64,000 nucleotides of DNA from Diprion similis (taxonomy: Eukaryota; Arthropoda; Insecta; Hymenoptera; Diprionidae): NCBI RefSeq assembly GCF_021155765.1, contig NC_060106.1, positions 16,642,031-16,706,030 of the forward strand. The letters run 5' to 3'. Under the pieces are notes generated by a model that worked only from the letters and a program-made list of their open reading frames with translations, was not told the origin of the DNA and ran no database searches. Made by a program: the position numbers and the translations under genes. Shown here piece after piece: positions 27,560 to 37,304 of the stretch; position 1 is the stretch's first letter; each line of letters starts with the position of its first letter.

Positions 27560-28868
27560 ATTCATGCATACTTGGAATTACAGGCGGCGTGAAGAGCGTG
27601 ACACGTGACAGCGGTGCGGGAACTGGAGGCGGCGTAGGTGTTGTTGGCAGCGGAGCAGTCACGTACAAGCCTGTTGTACCCAGAGAACTGGCGCAGGATT
27701 TTTCGCGTCCAGCTCGCCTGGATGTCCTCCTCGACATGCCGCCCGCCTCGAGAGAGACGCAGATCAGCCATAGCTGGAACGCCGATGACCGTAGTCTCAA
27801 TATATTCGTCAAGGTAGGTTTCGAAAAACTCCAAAATCCCAGGATACACTCTTTTTTTATTTTCACTCTTTTCCACAACTTTTCGCAATCAGGTATATAG
27901 ATTTTCTTATTATCGGAGTTTGGAAAAATTTTCAGGATGACGACAAGTTGACCTTTCATCGCCATCCCGTAGCACAGAGCACGGATTGCATACGAGGGCG
28001 CATCGGGTACACGAAGGGTCTCCACGTTTGGGAATTACACTGGAGTACGCGGCAGCGAGGAACGCACGCTGTGGTCGGCGTGGCGACGGCGGAAGCACCT
28101 CTTCATAGTGTTGGCTACCAAAGTCTGGTCGGCAACAACCAGCTCAGCTGGGGTTGGGACCTGGGTAGAAACAAACTCTATCACGACGCGAAAAACAATA
28201 ACGGAGTCACGTATCCAGCCCTGTTAAAATCGGACGAAACGTTCATCGTTCCTGACAAATTTTTGGGTGAGTTTTATTTTTTATTTTTTAAGTCTACTTT
28301 ATTTTATATCCAACGTTTTCAAAGCCTACGAGGATTTAGTGGGACAATTTCGAACTGTGATTATGGCGTCTTTTGAAAGTAGATCGTGCAGTTTCTACAA
28401 ATTGTCAAGTTTGGTCAATTACGTAATTAGAAAAACGAATAACAAATTTTTACAACAATAGTTGATGAATGTAAAATTTCAGTGGTCCTGGACATGGACG
28501 AAGGTACGTTATCCTTCGTCGTCGACGGTCAGTACTTGGGAGTGGCGTTCAGAGGACTCAAAGGAAGGAAACTTCATCCGATAGTCTCAGCTGTTTGGGG
28601 ACACTGTGAAATCACGATGAAGTACATCGGAGGCCTTGATCGTGAGTGGAGAAATATTTATTTGAAGTCATCCTTTACCCTCGACGTCGAAGAGTAATAA
28701 CTTATTCGCGCATTCGTTGAATTTACAGCCGAACCTCTACCCCTGATGGACCTCTGCCGGAGAGTAATTCGAAAACGGGTCGGTAAGCAGAGACTCGAGG
28801 GCAGAATCAACGAGCTAAGACTGCCCCAGGCAATAAAAACGTACCTCCTCTACCGGGACAGAAGGTAA
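2769..28868 (+). CDS. gus: gustavus (SPRY domain/SOCS box protein, SPSB1/4-type)
   Basis: Coding exons seen: 2769-2797 (optional N terminus), 24824-25245, 27584-27813, 27936-28266, 28483-28641 and 28729-28868 (TAA). All junctions have GT-AG ends and keep frame. The conserved start is ATG 25227 (MGQKISGG...), giving 292 aa, close to the fly protein. The B30.2/SPRY fold covers about residues 50-245, including YLSW-type core segments such as [15 protein letters not shown] and [14 protein letters not shown]. The SOCS box follows: its BC box [10 protein letters not shown] fits the Elongin B/C consensus, and LRLP stands where the Cul5 box sits. Family knowledge: gustavus binds Vasa-type DINNN peptides and recruits a Cullin-RING ubiquitin ligase; fly gus is needed for Vasa localisation in oocytes. 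A 144-residue in-frame N-terminal extension is possible through the distant first exon. The orthologue call is firm; the extended isoform is inference. Confidence 0.95.
8329..8447. repeat. pentanucleotide arrays (GGGAC)n and (GAGAC)n
   Basis: About four copies of GGGAC (about 8336-8353) are followed, 60 bases on, by about seven copies of GAGAC (about 8411-8447). The reverse-complement array, GTCTC, occurs at 10151-10181. Confidence 0.85.
8616..8672. repeat. CA/GCAC-rich dinucleotide tract
   Basis: A degenerate (CA)n/(GCAC)n tract in the large intron, continuing into TATATATG. No other feature overlaps it. Confidence 0.6.
9421..9443. repeat. poly-C tract
   Basis: A nearly pure C homopolymer with one T interruption. 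A similar C tract lies in the 3' flank of the Cdk5 activator gene near 59.97 kb. Confidence 0.85.
10151..10181. repeat. pentanucleotide array (GTCTC)n
   Basis: About six copies of GTCTC, the exact complement of the (GAGAC)n array at about 8.41 kb, about 1.7 kb away in inverted orientation inside the same intron. Confidence 0.88.
10890..10944. repeat. (TA)n microsatellite
   Basis: A pure TA repeat of about 55 bases in the gustavus first intron. Other, shorter TA runs sit at about 16.87, 20.20, 20.64 and 25.32 kb. Confidence 0.9.
11469..11681. repeat. AGCC-rich repeat and (AG)n microsatellite
   Basis: Tandem GCCAGCCAA-like units (about 11469-11500) are followed by GAACGAAC-type repeats and a pure AG run (about 11653-11681). 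The overlapping open frames on both strands come from the repeats. Confidence 0.75.
13721..13796 (+). ncRNA. miRNA-precursor-like hairpin in gustavus intron
   Basis: Bases 13724-13746 pair with 13768-13792 around a 21-base loop. By hand I count about 22 pairs with one mismatch (13740/13774), one G:U pair and a two-base bulge on the 3' arm (13782-13783). The arms are AGATTTGAACTGGGCC... and ...GGTCCAGTCTTCAAATCT. The size and near-complete pairing fit a pre-miRNA on the sense strand of the host intron. I do not recognise either arm as a known insect miRNA, so this is a structural call only. An old short inverted repeat is the main alternative. Confidence 0.45.
16340..16350 (-). promoter_or_regulatory. 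perfect YY1/Pho-type site (AAGATGGCGGC)
   Basis: The minus strand reads AAGATGGCGGC, an exact match to the YY1 core-promoter consensus. A TCAGT initiator-like sequence lies about 115 bases upstream on the plus strand, near 16225. Together with local GC enrichment this could mark an alternative gustavus promoter or a Polycomb-type element. No exon is demonstrable. Confidence 0.3.
16862..16898. repeat. TA/CATA microsatellite
   Basis: A (TA)n tract with CATA interruptions at both ends, in the gustavus first intron. Confidence 0.8.
20631..20672. repeat. (TA)n microsatellite beside GC-rich island
   Basis: A TA run lies immediately before a G-rich segment (about 20700-20820, with GGGGGCGGGGG-type runs). 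Open frames on both strands across it show no family resemblance. Confidence 0.8.
24824..25245 (+). CDS. gus: gustavus exon with Gly/His/Thr-rich region and conserved start
   Basis: The acceptor TTGTTACAG precedes 24824 and the donor CAG|GTCAG follows 25245. The frame that leads into MGQKISG is open across the whole exon. It encodes long Gly runs, then APPPATGY, then His/Thr-rich stretches (HHHH, about ten Thr). There is no in-frame ATG before 25221 and 25227. The core start is ATG 25227, with ATG 25221 two codons upstream. Either the upstream part is 5' UTR or it is coding in the long isoform. Confidence 0.85.
27167..27198. repeat. (ACAGGT)n hexanucleotide array
   Basis: About five tandem copies of the hexamer ACAGGT in gustavus intron 2. 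Each unit contains the splice-site-like string CAGGTA. Confidence 0.85.
27507..27558. repeat. (CT)n tract before a splice acceptor
   Basis: A pure CT run of about 52 bases ending 25 bases before the acceptor at 27583. It would serve as an unusually long polypyrimidine tract. Length variation could alter exon use. Confidence 0.9.
27584..27813 (+). CDS. gus: gustavus exon: start of SPRY region
   Basis: It follows a pure CT tract and the acceptor TTACAG. It completes a Gly codon split by the intron, giving SGGVKSV, and runs to the donor AAG|GTAGGT. It encodes the proline/arginine linker and the [12 protein letters not shown]...HSWNADDRS segment typical of SPSB proteins, ending in phase 0. Confidence 0.93.
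27936..28266 (+). CDS. gus: gustavus exon: central SPRY domain
   Basis: Acceptor TTTTCAG, donor G|GTGAGT, phase 0 in and phase 1 out. It encodes [49 protein letters not shown] and [14 protein letters not shown], the conserved core of the SPRY fold in SPSB/gustavus proteins. Confidence 0.95.
28483..28641 (+). CDS. gus: gustavus exon: C-terminal SPRY domain
   Basis: Acceptor AAATTTCAG and donor C|GTGAGT, phase 1 on both sides. It encodes [20 protein letters not shown] and [19 protein letters not shown], which closes the SPRY fold. The intron falls at the SPRY/SOCS-box boundary. Confidence 0.95.
28729..28868 (+). CDS. gus: gustavus last coding exon: SOCS box
   Basis: The acceptor TTTACAG starts the exon and TAA at 28866-28868 ends it. 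It encodes [17 protein letters not shown] (Elongin BC box) and [17 protein letters not shown] (Cul5-box position). This matches the end of insect gustavus. Confidence 0.95.
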
Positions 28869-30769
28869 CCACAGAGTGATCTTCCGGCTTCATCTCGCAT
28901 CAGCATCAGTAACTACGACCACGACACCAACAACCATGAAGTGACAGAGATAGATTATGATAGTACCATTGCCGATGATACGCAACGGGAAGCAATTGCA
29001 GTAATCTCTCCCGCCTCTGATCGACTGAATCCTTAGAAAAAAAGACCACGTGTGTCGCGAACGGTTGGTTATTAAGCGACAAGACACACGCCGCACCTAA
29101 AAACTAAATCGAAATTCCAAAGTTCTTTATTGTTTTTGTAGTTTTGTTTTTTCCTTCTGTTTTTCGAGTTGGATTGGGTCGGGAGTTGGGACGTTCGAGG
29201 AAGATCGATTATTAATATTAAGTCTAGTCTGTCGTGTTTCTCTTTATAGTGTTCGATAATACGCATCAGCAGCACACACGTGCGTAGGATCCTCTATACA
29301 TATATACGTATATACATAACACACATATTTATATGGTATATATATATATAATCTTCCAGACGACTGTCTAAAATATCTAGACAGAAATGGTTGAAATTAA
29401 ATAAAACAAGGAGAAGAAATGAACTAATTAGTAAGAAAAAGAAAATTTCCCTCTGCCAAAATTTATAGTATGAAAATTTGTTTTGTACACGTTGAAAAAA
29501 TTCAAAAAAAAAAAAACAAAAATATCAGCAACAGCTGAAAGTGTTATCAGATAATTATAGTGGCTTTAAACGTCACATGAAGAACAGTATCGATGGCTTC
29601 ATCTACTGTAAAGAATTTCTCCTCTTCCTTCGAACGATCCAAAAAAAAAAAAATTATAAAAAGAAAAAAATTAAGAAAGTCAGTACACCTCACCGAAGAG
29701 ACAATGAAGAAAGAACAGATGAAAATTTGTAAAAAAAAAAACAAAAAAAAATTAATACCCAGAAAATTTTTTAAAAAATAATAACATAAAATGAATTAAT
29801 TAAAGAAACATATGAGGAAAAACGCTAAACTATTAGGTGATATTGTTGTTTTATGTTGTCCTTACGATTAAAATCGTAGAGCATTTATTAATTGTTATTA
29901 CACCAACGGGATGGCGTTGGACGCTTCACATCACATGTATCCGCGTTTTTTATTTTTTTGTTTCATACGTTGTTAGATTATAAAAGAAAAATGAAGATGT
30001 AAAAAAAGAGGAAAGCAAAAATTGTAATGCGTTCGCGTAAAGGTGATGTGTGGGGCGGGCTGCAAGGAAAACCGTTTCGGGGTTGAGGAAGAGATACCAA
30101 AACACATGAACAATCTTGATCAGCGACTCGGCGGTGCTCCACGGTTGGCCAGTAAAATAAAAAATTAGACTTAGTCGAGCCTGGAGGCCGCAAAGGGCGA
30201 GTTTCTTAAATCAAATGGACGAAAGAAGAAAAAAAAAACCAAACAGAATGACCCAAACAAAACCAAACTTTGTAATTTTTAACTAAAATGACCAGCACGA
30301 TAAATAGTAGTGAGGGAAGGAAGTAAGAGAAGATGAAAAAAAAATAGAAATCTGTGTGTAGTAGTGTGACAACCGCAGCTGAAATTGCCTGAGCCACTTT
30401 TTCGATGGACTCAAGTTCGTTTCAAGTATTTTATAAGCGTGCTCTAGATGTAACTAATTGCAGTGGAAAATTTTAGCATGGAGTGTGAAAAATGATGACA
30501 GGTTAAAGGAAATGGCTAGTATAAAGATCGATAAAGAAGAAGAGGGAGCGACTGATACGTAGAAACACAAAAGTGGAGAGAGAGTGGGAAAGAAATCGAA
30601 AGAGAAAATATATGTATAGGCGATGGACTATTGCATAAAAGTAAAAAGCAACCATCCAGTGAATTTTCTTACAAAACAAGAAGAAAGAAATAGTAAATGA
30701 AAAAACTATTACCTCGGCTAAACTGAAGTAACTAAAAATACAAAAAGTAACAATAAATGATAATACTAT

Positions 30770-30935
30770 ACTGCTATTACTACTACTACTACTACTATTA
30801 TTACTACTACTACAACTATTGCTACTACTACTTCTACTACTACTACTATTACTACACTACTACTATTGCTGCTGCTGCTGCTGCCGCTGCTGCTGCCGCT
30901 GCTGCTGTTACTGCTGCTACTGCTGCTAGAAGAAG
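30770..30935. repeat. triplet-repeat block TAC/TAT then CTG
   Basis: A TAC/TAT array (about 30770-30860) passes into a CTG/CCG array (about 30868-30928), downstream of gustavus. On the sense strand a transcript would carry a CUG run. Confidence 0.85.
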
Positions 30936-31566
30936 ACAAACTGACTGAACATGGGCATTGGCAGAATTCCAAACATGAATTAAAACTGTCATCGATCTAA
31001 ACCTACGTCAGTGTAACCCAACGACTATCCATCCGCGCATAATGGAGCGGTGAAAATGTGAACCGTAATGTAACGAATACCAATAGAAAATTAACAGCAT
31101 CAACAATTTATAACTGGTCTCCGAGGAGAGTATATAAATTCTTATTTTTTTTTATTTTGTTTGTACAACACAGATTTGAGAGGGCGATGTGATATCGCAA
31201 CTGTCGGATTTAGACAGTATGACGTGCTCGCAACCTGTGTTTTGGTTTTTAAATGAATGACGTGTGATTGCTAAACGGCTCGTGGCGTTGCGACGTACCG
31301 TACGGAAATTGTCAGAATTCTTACTTCAAGAAACAGACAACGGTGATAAATGTTAAGATACACGCTCATCAAATAATGATGATAATAATAATTCATAAAG
31401 TACGTTATGTGTTAAGCGTATTTTTTATTGTTATTTTAATTATCATCGTGGCGCCGACGTACATGAGCCTAAAGAGGAAGAAAAACATTTTAATTTGATG
31501 ACATTTGAAGAAAACAAACAATGCACATAATAGCATAAATAAATTATAAAGTCACGAACATACTTA

Positions 31567-31785
31567 TTGCTACTACTACTATTACTATTATTACTACTAT
31601 TACACATTGTAATAATATACTATTTTATAATATTTCGACGCGTCTCACGATCTGAGCATGAGATAGAAAAAAAAAACAGAAATAGGCATGATCACGTTGT
31701 ACATATTATTACTATTATTATCATTATTATTATTATTATTATTATTGTCATTATTATTGTCATTATTATTATATTAATTGATAGT
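31567..31785. repeat. TAC/TTA triplet repeats
   Basis: Two arrays, TAC/TAT at about 31567-31603 and TTA/TCA at about 31703-31773, in the downstream flank of gustavus. Confidence 0.8.
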
Positions 31786-32957
31786 TTAATTAATTAAGTA
31801 ATTACGATAGTCGGTATATATTAATATGAATTCCTTTTATATCGTAGGGTTGATTGACGCCGACTATGTAGATTAAATGATGAATGGTAAATTGATATAT
31901 ATTTAAAAACAGACAAAAAAAAATACACCTTTAAATGCGAGTATCGGCGATCAAGTTGAAAAAAAAAATGAAATAAAAATTGTGTAACCATTAGCATGAG
32001 AAGTATGAGAATCGCATAAACGGATAAGAATGCGCGGCTTGTAAAGATTTTCTGGGCCGCGCTCTTCCTATACTTTAAACAAGGCATCAATAAAGAAATA
32101 AATAAAAGAAACAAATTACCGTGTTTTCTTTTTCGTGATATTGTTTTCGCTATTTTTCTCTTGTTGTACCGCATAATTTTACATTTTCTTCTTCTCAATG
32201 CACATGTACATATATTATATCGTGTTCATGACCGTTTGGTGAACTTTCTGTCTTACACCCAGAATTCTTTACAGAGCCTCTTCAGAGAATATTCAAGTAC
32301 GGAATATTCAACTTTTAGACTTTAACTGCAGTGATAACGTTAAAATTAAATATAATGATAGACACGTATTCAAAAGTTCACGACGGATTAATACGTTATT
32401 TTTCTTGCGAGTTCTAAGTATACAAAAGTGCGGGCATATATTCATTTAGTTCATTTTCTCATTTTCTCGTGCTTGATATTAGTTTCATTTAAATTTGCAA
32501 AGTAGTAACGATCACTTTTCCAAGCTCCGATTTGAAACGAGGGATTTCGTAAAAAAAAAGAAGATATTATAGGAGTATATACCTTTAACATCAGTGTTGA
32601 TAATCAATATCACGTAAGAACTCGCAAGAAATACTCGTCGATCTCGTTTTCGCTGTCGTCTTCGTCGTCGTCATTTAGCTTTAGATGAGTGTGCGTGTTT
32701 TATTTATTTACATTTTCTTTAATTCAATTTGAGCTGATATGCAATAGATACGCATTTAATTGGTAGGTGAAGAACGATGACAGTGCCATTCCGAGCAGGG
32801 AATTTGCCGAGGCTTAAGAGGTGGGCAAAGAGATCGAATTGCGAGCATTTGAGTAACTCGAGCACTACTGTGTAAGTCGTGTAAATATAGTAATATACTT
32901 TTATAATCATAATTTAATCATAAAATAATAATAAAAACAGTAACAATAATTATTAAT

Positions 32958-32958
32958 T

Positions 32959-33005
<47 letters not shown>

Positions 33006-33014
33006 CAACAACAA
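32958..33014. repeat. (AAT)n/(AAC)n microsatellite
   Basis: About 14 uninterrupted AAT units followed by AAC units. Similar mixed AAT/AAC arrays recur at 34295-34325 and 34468-34510. Confidence 0.88.
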
Positions 33015-34870
33015 TAAGCGTAATAACGAGTGAAGGCAAAACCCATCGCGATATGTAAAGGGATGCAAGCAGGAATCAAGTTTAGTAGTGAACGTGGAAA
33101 TGCAATCATGTGTCTAACTATGATTAAACTAATGATGTCACTCTAATTCATCTATGTATACAGAAGTTAACTGAACTGACTTTTCGTGTACCACTGCCTT
33201 AATTAGGTTTTTCAAGTATAATTTTGGCAAAATTCTATTCAATATTGTTAATGATATTTCATCTTTCATTTGGCTATTTATCGTCGCCCTTTCCACGAAT
33301 TACGATCCATACAATACTGAGATCTGAAAGATTGATGAAAATAGACTCGAAGACGATTGAATTGGGTTGTCAATTCTATTGGACGGTGGGGAAGGCAATG
33401 AAGCTATACCTTTTGCTTAAATTTCATTTTACAATCATGGAGATGAATGGAATCAGTGAAATTTAAATAAGTTTCGTGATTGTAAATCTACACGTAGCAT
33501 GACACAAGAAAGTTCCATCTCAGTTTGCAAACCGACAGTAGGAAATTGGTAGGCGACATGTATTTTTTATTTTATTTTATTTTTTTATTCTTATTCTTAT
33601 TTTACTATATCATACTTTGTTTTGCTTTTCCTGTGATTACTACGTGATAAATAATCATTTATAAGAAATCCTTATAATAATCTCGTTATTGAATTGACGA
33701 AAAACGAACCGTCTCACTCTTACTGAAGTGCCGTATATTATAAAAACCAATATTTAAAAACTGGTACCTACATTAAATAAAGAAAAGAGAGAAATAAATG
33801 AAATAAAAAAAAAGCTAAATAAATAAATTATTAGTGATAATCAAATTGACGAAATACCACACCTGCCTGTATAATAATTATACCTACCTGTTTCCTGGTC
33901 AAATCTATGTCTCATTTCTGTAAATGTAAACGATAGATAAAGTTCGAAAGTAGAGCGACGGAAGGGAGAGATTTACGGTAAGATATTAGCCTGCCTTAGG
34001 TGGCGAGGGGGCGACGGCTCTTTCGGAGTTGGTCTCTCCTGCTTGCATTCCGAGGAAAATTTGGTTGGTAAAAGTTTGTTAACTATATGTGAGAGTGTAA
34101 TGATAATTTATACACACACACACACATATTCGTATATATATATATAAATATGTGTATATATACATACATGTAATATAAGCGACGAGGCGAGCTCGGAAGA
34201 TCTTCTGCCATTTAACGTGTATATTTAAACAATTTTACGTTTTTAAATTAAGCCTGGACTATTGCAACAAGCGATCTCACGACTAATTTTAATAATAACG
34301 ATAATAACAACAACAACAACAACAACATATGTGTGTGTATATACAATAAATATACATATATCTCTGTAAGTAAGAATTTAGTTAGTGCGGTATTGCAGTA
34401 GTGATACGGACACATAATGTGAATGAGATGAGGCAAATATTGATATGTAATACCTACCTAACTTAATGTTGATAATAATAATAACAACATCAACAATAAT
34501 AATAATAATAGCGTTATTTTAGTTAATTAATTATTATTAACTATCTCAGTTCTGTTCGTGATTTGATATTTTTTTATAATTGAATAATGCTCGACGAATG
34601 TAGGTTTTTAATAAGTGATGAAAAAGTGTGTGAAATGCAAGCAGACTGCTGTATAATAGTTCAGGCTGGATGTCGATGTTTGTAGCGGATAAAGGAATAC
34701 AAAAAAAAAAACAAGAAAAAAAAACGAAAAAAAACTGAAAAAAATCACAGCATATTGTAATTAAAATTGAAAAAAAAAACATTAATCATCCGTATTTGAT
34801 TCTTCAACTTATACCATCCGATTTGTTCACATTGCTTAGCCTGTTAATTTTTTCGTGATTTCACTGAATT

Positions 34871-36398
34871 TTATACTCAATATTTCGTGCGATCCTTCAG
34901 CTTAGTTGCCATATTTAATTTATTATTTTTTCACCGCAGATCACCTCCAAATCATTCCAAGGAGAAATATGGACACGAGAGTCAACCTTTGACATCTGCT
35001 AAAATCATTCATCGGTCTGGTCTGCATACCTTTGACTCAACTTTAACCAAAAAGCTCGAGAATAAGAAATTATAAGATTTTTCCGACTCGCGTCTAACTT
35101 TTTCCACTTCTTGGTGCTTGACTGATTGGATTTTAGAATATTGATAACCCGTTTTCAGAACGTCGTTTTCTAGGAATTTCCAGGAGTTTAAAAAGGCTTG
35201 TTTGCATAGAAAATGCAAAAAACTCTCTTATGAAAAATCCAAGTATAAGTTCCATGAATTTTGCTATGAAACTGAAAATAATAGCTATGTCCCAGTCATT
35301 TTCTTCAATTCATATTTTTGCCTGATATTCCGAGCTGATCAAGAGAAGAAATTCACGAAAACTTCGTTTAACAAGATATACCGCAAATATTTTTCGACGA
35401 ATGTTTAAAATATTCGAAAATTTGGAGCCCTCCAGAAACCAAGTACGTATAATACATATAAATGCATGCTTGACGTAAAAATAAAACTTGATTAGTTTAC
35501 TTTAAAATATATATATTCTGTATATATAACTTACATTAGTAAACATTACGTGTAATGCTTGGGAAAAATATATGTTAAACTTGCATTTGACTCAGTTTTC
35601 CCAGCGCCGTTTATCGTATTATTTCAACAGTATAACAGTTGGAATGAATTCACACTTTGTTCTATTCCACATATAGAAAGCTAAATAAAGTTTCAAATGT
35701 AGGGTAGATTCATTTAAAATCTGACCTCTTAGCCGGGTGCCTGGAGAACTTAACTGAGATCGACTACAATGTATATCGTATAATTATTTGCTGGGGCAGT
35801 TCATCTTATTTCACCCAATTTCAAATCATTCTGAAAACTATCTGAGATGACAGCCTCTTGCGATACGGTAAACTGAGATTATCTTTCCCATATTTAAAGT
35901 CACGTATGATAATGAATGTGGAAATCGAAATTTCAATTATTTTTCAACAATCTAATCAAGCTTTGGTCTCGATTCCTCAGCGGGGCTGCAATCCCTGTAG
36001 AGAATTCTACAATCTTCCCCCCGAAGACCCGCCTGGCTAGCATCCTGAAGGAGTCTGTACCAGCCGGAAGAATCCTCCAAAGAATTTTCGACAGTTCGTC
36101 TGCAATGCCACGAGTAAACAGCCGATAGCAATTATGAATATGCATGCTTGATGTTTGAAAATGCAATAATTACAGCTTACGTCAAGTAACTGGCCAGAAG
36201 CTTTCCAGTTCTTCCCAAATGCTGACCAAGTTTTTTACTCTCAAGACACAGAGTACGCTGCATGCAACGTACCTTGGTATCCTCACTCAAGACGTCTTCG
36301 ATCTCGGGGAGCTGAAAAAAACAATTTTTTAATTTCGCCTAACCATCGTCTGGCACTAAGTTGGCCGTAATTCAAGAGAAGATTGTTTTTCAGGAAAG
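34871..36398. other. intergenic sequence, nothing recognised
   Basis: AT-rich sequence with only short open frames. It probably contains the 3' UTR of the minus-strand gene that ends at 36399. No domain, RNA gene or transposon end is seen. Confidence 0.4.
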
Positions 36399-37304
36399 TC
36401 AAGAGGGATTCTCCAATCCTCGAACCATGGGATCCGATCCATGGATTGCGGCGACGTCACGTTTCTCGCGCAACGATAAGACCTCTTTTTGCCTCGATGC
36501 AGATATGCTGTTCTGGACTATTGCGAAGAGTAGAAGAAGCCCAATGAAACTGACAATGGCAAAATGCTTTTTAATCGACGCTAGAGTGTTGTCAGTGTTT
36601 TGGCTTGCGAACACAGGATGCGCATCGTCTACTGGAGGACCGACTTCGTACGGGTACGGAAAATATTCCGACCTCAGTGCGACGCCCCCGTTTCGATTGA
36701 AGTTCTGTCCTGTAATTAAATTACGTCCTGATTAAGGATAATCAGCGGTAAATGATGGGGGTAATAAACAAACTTATCAAAGGTAAACGGGTGGCAGATA
36801 ATAACGACTCTTCAAGGCTTGTGCGATTAACATATACGACGTCACTACCGACCTTTAAAATTGTATTGCACGGGTCTCATTAGTCAGTCTCGTAATTTTG
36901 TCACGCCGTGCTGTGACATCCCGAGTCGTTTACAACGCGAACGTTTAATTCGCAAAAATTTATAATCATATATATTTGCCATAACGTGGCAATTTGAAAA
37001 AGAAGAAGAAAAAGAAGAAGAATTACTCCCTCAAAACTAGCCACTTTTACTTGCCTGACAAATAATTACTCGAGAGGAAGTTTGGCGGAGGAGTTTGCGT
37101 TTCGGAGATGAGTGATGACGCCGTATCCGGTTGACTCCAGGTCCAGCCGCCGTCAGGATTTTTGTTTTCCTTCGATGCGACGAGTTGACTCTCCTGCAGA
37201 GACGCCACGGTGGTAAATTGCACCTGATCGTTAGCCGAGCAGAATATCGCGAAACAGCAGCAGCTGAGCACTGCTGTTTTCCACTGGAGTCCGAGAGTCA
37301 TCAT
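36399..37304 (-). CDS. small single-pass membrane protein with signal peptide, unrecognised
   Basis: Two exons: 37304-37055 (ATG to a GC donor, CAG|GCAAGT) and 36709-36399 (acceptor TTAATTACAG, stop TGA). With this junction the frame gives 186 aa. Residues 1-24 form a signal peptide (ATG at 37304 or 37301; Cys-rich core VLSCCCFAIFCSA). A Pro/Tyr/Ser-rich ectodomain follows (YFPYPYEVGPPVDD). Residues 132-152 are a hydrophobic helix (HFAIVSFIGLLLLFAIVQNSI region). A 34-residue charged tail with LREKRDV ends the protein. This is a type I topology. I do not recognise a family. The alternative GT donor one codon on (AA|GTAAAA) shifts frame and meets a stop before the helix. Good frame logic supports it, but there is no homology. 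Confidence 0.62.

Larger units (their letters stand above)
25246..27583 (+). other. gus: gustavus intron 2
   Basis: This 2.3 kb intron contains a (TA)n run (about 25322-25362), an (ACAGGT)n hexamer array (about 27167-27198), a GC-rich patch with inverted repeats (about 25960-26090), and ends in a pure (CT)n tract (about 27507-27558). The CT tract lies next to the acceptor and may act as an expanded polypyrimidine tract. No coding exon is visible. Confidence 0.7.
28869..34870 (+). other. gus: probable long gustavus 3' UTR and flank
   Basis: AT-rich sequence without coding potential. The first AATAAA after the stop is at 29398-29403, and many more follow (for example near 30155, 32094 and 33777). 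The stretch is dense in simple repeats and carries Pumilio-like UGUA(A/U)AUA words such as TGTAAATA near 32879. Where the transcript ends cannot be told from sequence. Confidence 0.5.

Noticed and set aside
29363..29384. Short CTGTCTA...TAGACAG hairpin in the gustavus 3' flank
   Set aside because: The stem is only seven pairs, too short to support a functional call in AT-rich sequence.
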